Positions 59,995 to 64,000 of a stretch of 64,000 nt of DNA are shown in pieces. The notes under the pieces were generated by a model. It made no database searches. It saw nothing but the letters and a program-made list of their open reading frames with translations, and was not told the origin of the DNA. Both the position numbers and the translations under genes were made by a program. Position 1 is the stretch's first letter; each line of letters opens with the position of its first letter. Where the stretch lies: assembly GCA_035235625.1 (NCBI GenBank), contig CP141148.1, positions 992,001-1,056,000 on the forward strand. The letters are read 5' to 3'. The DNA is from Saururus chinensis (Eukaryota; Streptophyta; Magnoliopsida; Piperales; Saururaceae).

Positions 59995-61130
59995 TACGAC
60001 ATAGCACGATTAATATTGAAGTTTGTGTGCCTTTATTATATTTTAAAAAATCTCATATTAAGATGTCTCAATAACAATTATTCCCTCGGTCTTATATTAA
60101 TATGTAGCTCCACTCAATTTTTTAAAAGAAATTAAATTTAATTTAATAAACCTATTAATATAAAAAGAAGGAAATATATTTAAATCACATGTGACATAAC
60201 TTATGACAATCATATGTCTGCTTATTAAGTCATTATTATTGAGAGATAAAGGAGGATCTAGGACACGGATTCTGTGCTACATACATCGTATTCCCTATTT
60301 AAATACTGGTGAGGGTATTAATTATGGTCGCAGCACCAACGCGGCCGCAAGCGGAGCAGATCCATCCAACGGTTGAGATGGGCTTGCCTTTGGCGGGTAA
60401 AATGCGCGGGAGGCTGCCATTTCATTTCCGGTACTTTCCCTCCCCTCTCTCTCGCTTTCTTTCCTCGAATCGAATAATGGCGGGGCCCTCCCCGGGAGAT
60501 AAGCTTCGTCGTACCAAAGTCAGGGATGGGGACGAGCCCAACCGGGTCCCACCTCCAATTTTTTTAAATTTTTTTTTTAAAAAGTGCTAATAAATTTATT
60601 TCTTTCCCTTTTATGATCTTACCCACCGGACTGAGCATTGCCAGCTGGAAGCTAAATTAACCTTGTTCCGTACGGGGGGTGGGACCCACAGCCCACCTAC
60701 TTGAGTCCTGATTCGCCCTTCTTTGGTTAAAAATAGTTAGGACACACAATTAAATTCATTGCTGTAAGGATTAAGCAAGTGTTTATCGTAATTGCTTGTT
60801 AATTTCTTTTAGCGGGGCCCACATTGCTGTCTGGAGTGCACTCTCCACAGTGGTTATACCAGTAGAAATTTACTCATTTTGAGGGCATTACTGTCATTTG
60901 ATAATTAATTACTCATTGTGAGGGTATTATTGTCCAAAGCAAAAAAAAAAAAAAACAGCAGAAAACCACCCCGCCCCACTCCCCGCACCTGTAACCGGCA
61001 GCGGTATCAGGAGTAACGACCACCCTCCACTCGCACGTGTCAACGTCCGGTTGGTAGACACCAGGTCGTCGGGATTCAGAATTTTGTTGTTTTACCGAAA
61101 ATAATTAAAAGGCGAAGTTTGAAAACAAAA
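59995..61130. other. Intergenic DNA upstream of the AFR-like gene
   Basis: AT-rich to about 60300. 60320-60560 is GC-richer with an open frame from 60309 but no family features. An A-run lies at 60940-60956. The segment 61020-61370 just upstream of the gene is CT-rich and probably contains promoter and 5'-UTR. Confidence 0.45.
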
Positions 61131-61373
61131 GAAGGAAAATAAAAAGAAAGGCAGTCTGCTGCTAGTATCTCTGTTTTCCTTTCTCAACTCCTCCTGGGCT
61201 GTGCTTCTTCTCCACCTGAATTCCCCCATTTTGGCCCGGTTTTCGTCGATTTCAGGATTTGGGGTGGCTGGAATCGGATCCGGCGGGACCTGATCTTGTT
61301 TCTTCATGCGATTTCGAGCTCAATTGGGAGCAATTTGGTAGGATTGAGACTGGAAAAGGGAAGTGGAAAGGCA

Positions 61374-64000
61374 ATGCTGGAGGAGGAGGGAGTGGAAGGG
61401 GGGTCCGTCAATGGGGGCGGGTTCTGCGGGGGCGACAGCAGCGAGGAGGAGCTGGCGGTGCTGCCGCGGCACACTAAAGTCGTGGTCACCGGGAACAACC
61501 GCACCAAGTCGGTTCTGGTCGGCCTCCAGGGCGTAGTGAAGAAGGCTGTAGGCCTTGGTGGATGGCACTGGCTGGTAAGCTTTAGCTGAACAACTTTCGT
61601 AATTGATCTTTTGGCGCAGAGAATTCCCCATTTTGGAAAATGGGTTTCCGCCCATTTGCTGATTGATGACGTTTTCTGAAAATGCAAGATGGCTTTGTTT
61701 TTGTTTTCTTATTATTGCACTTTTTTTTATTATTTGAACGATTTTCATTCATTCTTAATCGAGTTAAGGAGCAGACTTTGCTAAATGGGTATGAGTAAAT
61801 TTTGTATCTTTGGTGCTGAAATTGAACTATAGTTGAGCTTTTTTGACAATGTGGGAAATTTGGTTTTCGGAAATCTTTTAATTAATAGTATTTATAGGGA
61901 TTTTAATATGTAATCATTACTCCGGATTTTATTATCTGATCCCTTTTGCCATATTTTCACTAGCATATCGGGTAGATGCGACAATTGTAGCTATAATACT
62001 GTGTAGGTGATTACTATTTCTAGTGGATAGCTTCTTATTCCAGATGAATTAAGTTTAGTAGGTTTCCTTATGGCCATTTTTTCCAGTTTGATTTTGCATT
62101 GTTTGATCCTCAATCCGGATCTTGCCACTTGACGGCAGTTTCCGAATTTGCGCGTTCTTTGAGCCAATTCGTTGTTGTAGGCAATCTGAATTCTTGTTCA
62201 ACTCTAATTATTTTCCCAACCTTGTAATTCATTTGACCCCATTTGCATGTTTGTGCCAATAATTTCACACCTTCAAGTTTTGAAGGTGGCTTGAGTTCTA
62301 TAATGATGTTGGGTGTACCTTGAATGCATTTTGTGGCGCAATCTAAAATGCCAATTTGTAATGGGCTCGTAAGATTTCTCGGTTTGTGGCGGCTTGATCG
62401 AGTTTAATTTTGTCAACTCTGGACTTGGTTCAGTCCGTCTGTAATTTCTGCTATGTGATTTACGGTTTATTTGGTAACTTTGTGATTTACCTAAATGTAA
62501 TGAGTAATCGCAGCATTACGAGATACTCCTATTCCGTTATTATGCGAATTTTCTACAAATACCGTCTCTAATTGCTAATCTATCGGATAATGAATTCTTC
62601 CCTAATTCTCTCTATTGCTGTTACTTTAGGTGTATTATTGTAACTTTTAACTGAATTCCGTAACAATAGGAACTGTCCCCTGTTTTAGCTAGTACAGGAT
62701 TGGATCAGGCAGGGATTCAGATCTTGTTAGTTACTGCGACTAAGGTTTTTTTTTTAGTACTTGGCGAACTTAAAGTTGTATATATTGGCGTTGAGCATCT
62801 CAGCTTCTAGTCTCTCTTCTGCGTCTAGCTGGGTGATGTTATATGATTAGGGAGTCTCTTTCCAGGTAAATATTAGCTTCATTTTCTTATATAGTGTAGT
62901 AGTGTAATACGGATTGTGATTGCTATAGTTGTTCTTGTTGATTTCTGATATTTTTATTCAATATTGCATTTCGATTTTATTTGCATATTTGTATATATGC
63001 AGCGTTCTCCTGTTTTTAACTTTTTTAGTGAGTTTCACTATATCTGTGTGTTATGATATTCTTTATTTTTCTGGAAATTTATTGAAGGATAATTCGTTGT
63101 TGGAGATGTGTCGTGTATTGCCTTTTATGTTCCTTCACACATGCAATTCTGTTGTTTATGACTTTCGCTGGGTTCTGATCTGTTTAGCACGCCATTCATC
63201 CTATTTTGTGTCTGATATGGAGATTCTTTTTGTCCTGTAGCTTGGGTAATACAATCCCAAATGGCTTAATGGAGGAAGATTTTGCAAAATCCATTTTTAG
63301 GTTTTTTTAGTTAAAAGAAAAGAATTTGTTTTAGTTGCAATACTGAAATTGTGTGTACCATCTGGCTAGTGGGTCAGGATTGCTTCCTCCCCAGAATGTG
63401 AATATTTTTCCCTTCAATCAAATGACTTTTTTTAGTTCTTGACATTTGGGTTACGTCTTCAGGTGCTTACCAATGGTATAGAGGTGAAGCTACAGAGGAA
63501 TGCGCTCAGCGTCATTGAAGCTCCAACTGGTAATGAGGAGGACGATCTTGAAAGTGAAAACATGCAGTGGAATGGTTCAGATATGGGTAAGTATTGTGAC
63601 TTGAATGGATATAGAACTGAACTTGCGTAGAACAGTTTTGTTCTTGATATTTTTACCTTCACCTTCCAGAAGCTTGTGGCTTTATCAGTTCTTTGCTTTA
63701 TTTTGCTAAACCTCCCCCTGCTGCTAAACCTGCTCTGCAGCATCCGATGACACTCATAAGGCTCAAAAATCAAGGCATCGTTCGCATAAAATTGTAGGGT
63801 CCGCTCACAAGGGCTCAAGTCGGTCCCAATCCTGCGACTCACATTCTAAGGGATCAGTTTCTCCTGCTAGGAGATGCACTGTAAATACCTCTTCCCTTTT
63901 CCGCTTTGGGAACGAATTGTGATATTTTTCTGGGTAGGCCAGGACAAAATTTTACGGTCACGCTTTTTGTCATCTAAACTGCTCAATACGTGTGGTGCAG
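61374..64000 (+). CDS. SAP30-function-related (AFR1/AFR2-like) protein, 5' part
   Basis: Three exons are in the window: 61374-61574, 63463-63586 and 63741-63880, in compatible phases. The last bases (CAG, 63998-64000) are the acceptor of a further exon. They encode MLEEEGVEGGSVNGGGFCGG, then LPRHTKVVVTGNNRTKSVLV, KKAVGLGGWHWL, NGIEVKLQRNALSVIEAPTG, an acidic stretch, and a Ser/Arg/His-rich linker (THKAQKSRHRSHK, SPARRC). This matches my memory of Arabidopsis At1g75060/At1g19330 (AFR1/AFR2), subunits of a Sin3-type histone deacetylase complex that act in the nucleus. The Sin3-binding C-terminus should lie beyond the window. Intron 1 is 1.9 kb. No defects seen. Confidence 0.75.

Noticed and set aside
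61304-61748. Minus-strand open frames opposite the first AFR-like exon
   Set aside because: Shadows of the GC-rich first exon. The plus frame matches a known plant family with good splice sites.

Overview
The window is nuclear DNA from a flowering plant. It contains spliced plant genes (a NAC transcription factor, a UPF0496 membrane protein, a plant ELOF1 homologue and a SAP30-function-related gene), AT-rich introns and intergenic DNA, and plant-type MULE, hAT, LINE and LTR-derived sequence. I cannot name the species. Codon and intron style fit a non-grass angiosperm.

Layout. 1-11205 is a decayed Mutator-like element (MULE-1), split near its start by a 4.5 kb solo LTR (41-4584, 5-bp target duplication GGATT). 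11206-12640 shows no gene. 12640-14850 is a NAC-derived gene that lacks the NAC domain. 15310-19560 is the ELOF1-type elongation factor gene, with a LINE remnant in an intron. 19560-23560 is repeat-rich: a 43-bp copied scrap of the UPF0496 coding sequence, a possible hAT-like element, and a long foldback. 23570-27000 is the parental NAC-like gene, an open 7-exon reading frame of 456 aa containing a tandemly duplicated exon pair. 29160-31400 is the UPF0496 gene. 34446-40015 is a decayed hAT transposon with BED finger, DUF659 and dimerisation regions. 40025-40437 is a small non-autonomous element with a second copy at 59656-59994. 40642-43509 is a solo LTR related to the first but inverted. 46412-59263 is MULE-2, whose terminal inverted repeats and 10-bp target duplication are both present, with another solo LTR (50092-53503) nested inside it. 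61374-64000 is the 5' part of a SAP30-function-related (AFR-like) gene that runs off the window.

The most interesting system is the MULE family. Each copy carries a plus-strand MURA-like transposase and a convergent minus-strand gene combining a plant-mobile-domain-like N-terminus with a Ulp1-like (C48) cysteine protease. The non-coding parts of both copies, introns included, are crowded with a short motif (core ATCGTGT / ACACGAT) that is rare in their exons. Motif build-up in non-coding DNA of a MULE that carries an accessory gene recalls the sequence-specific anti-silencing described for Arabidopsis VANDAL elements. Here that is inference only.

The second theme is the NAC locus. A segment of about 710 bp (exons 4-5) was duplicated in tandem inside the gene. 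A second gene about 11 kb upstream kept the repeat-bearing acidic exons and lost the DNA-binding domain.
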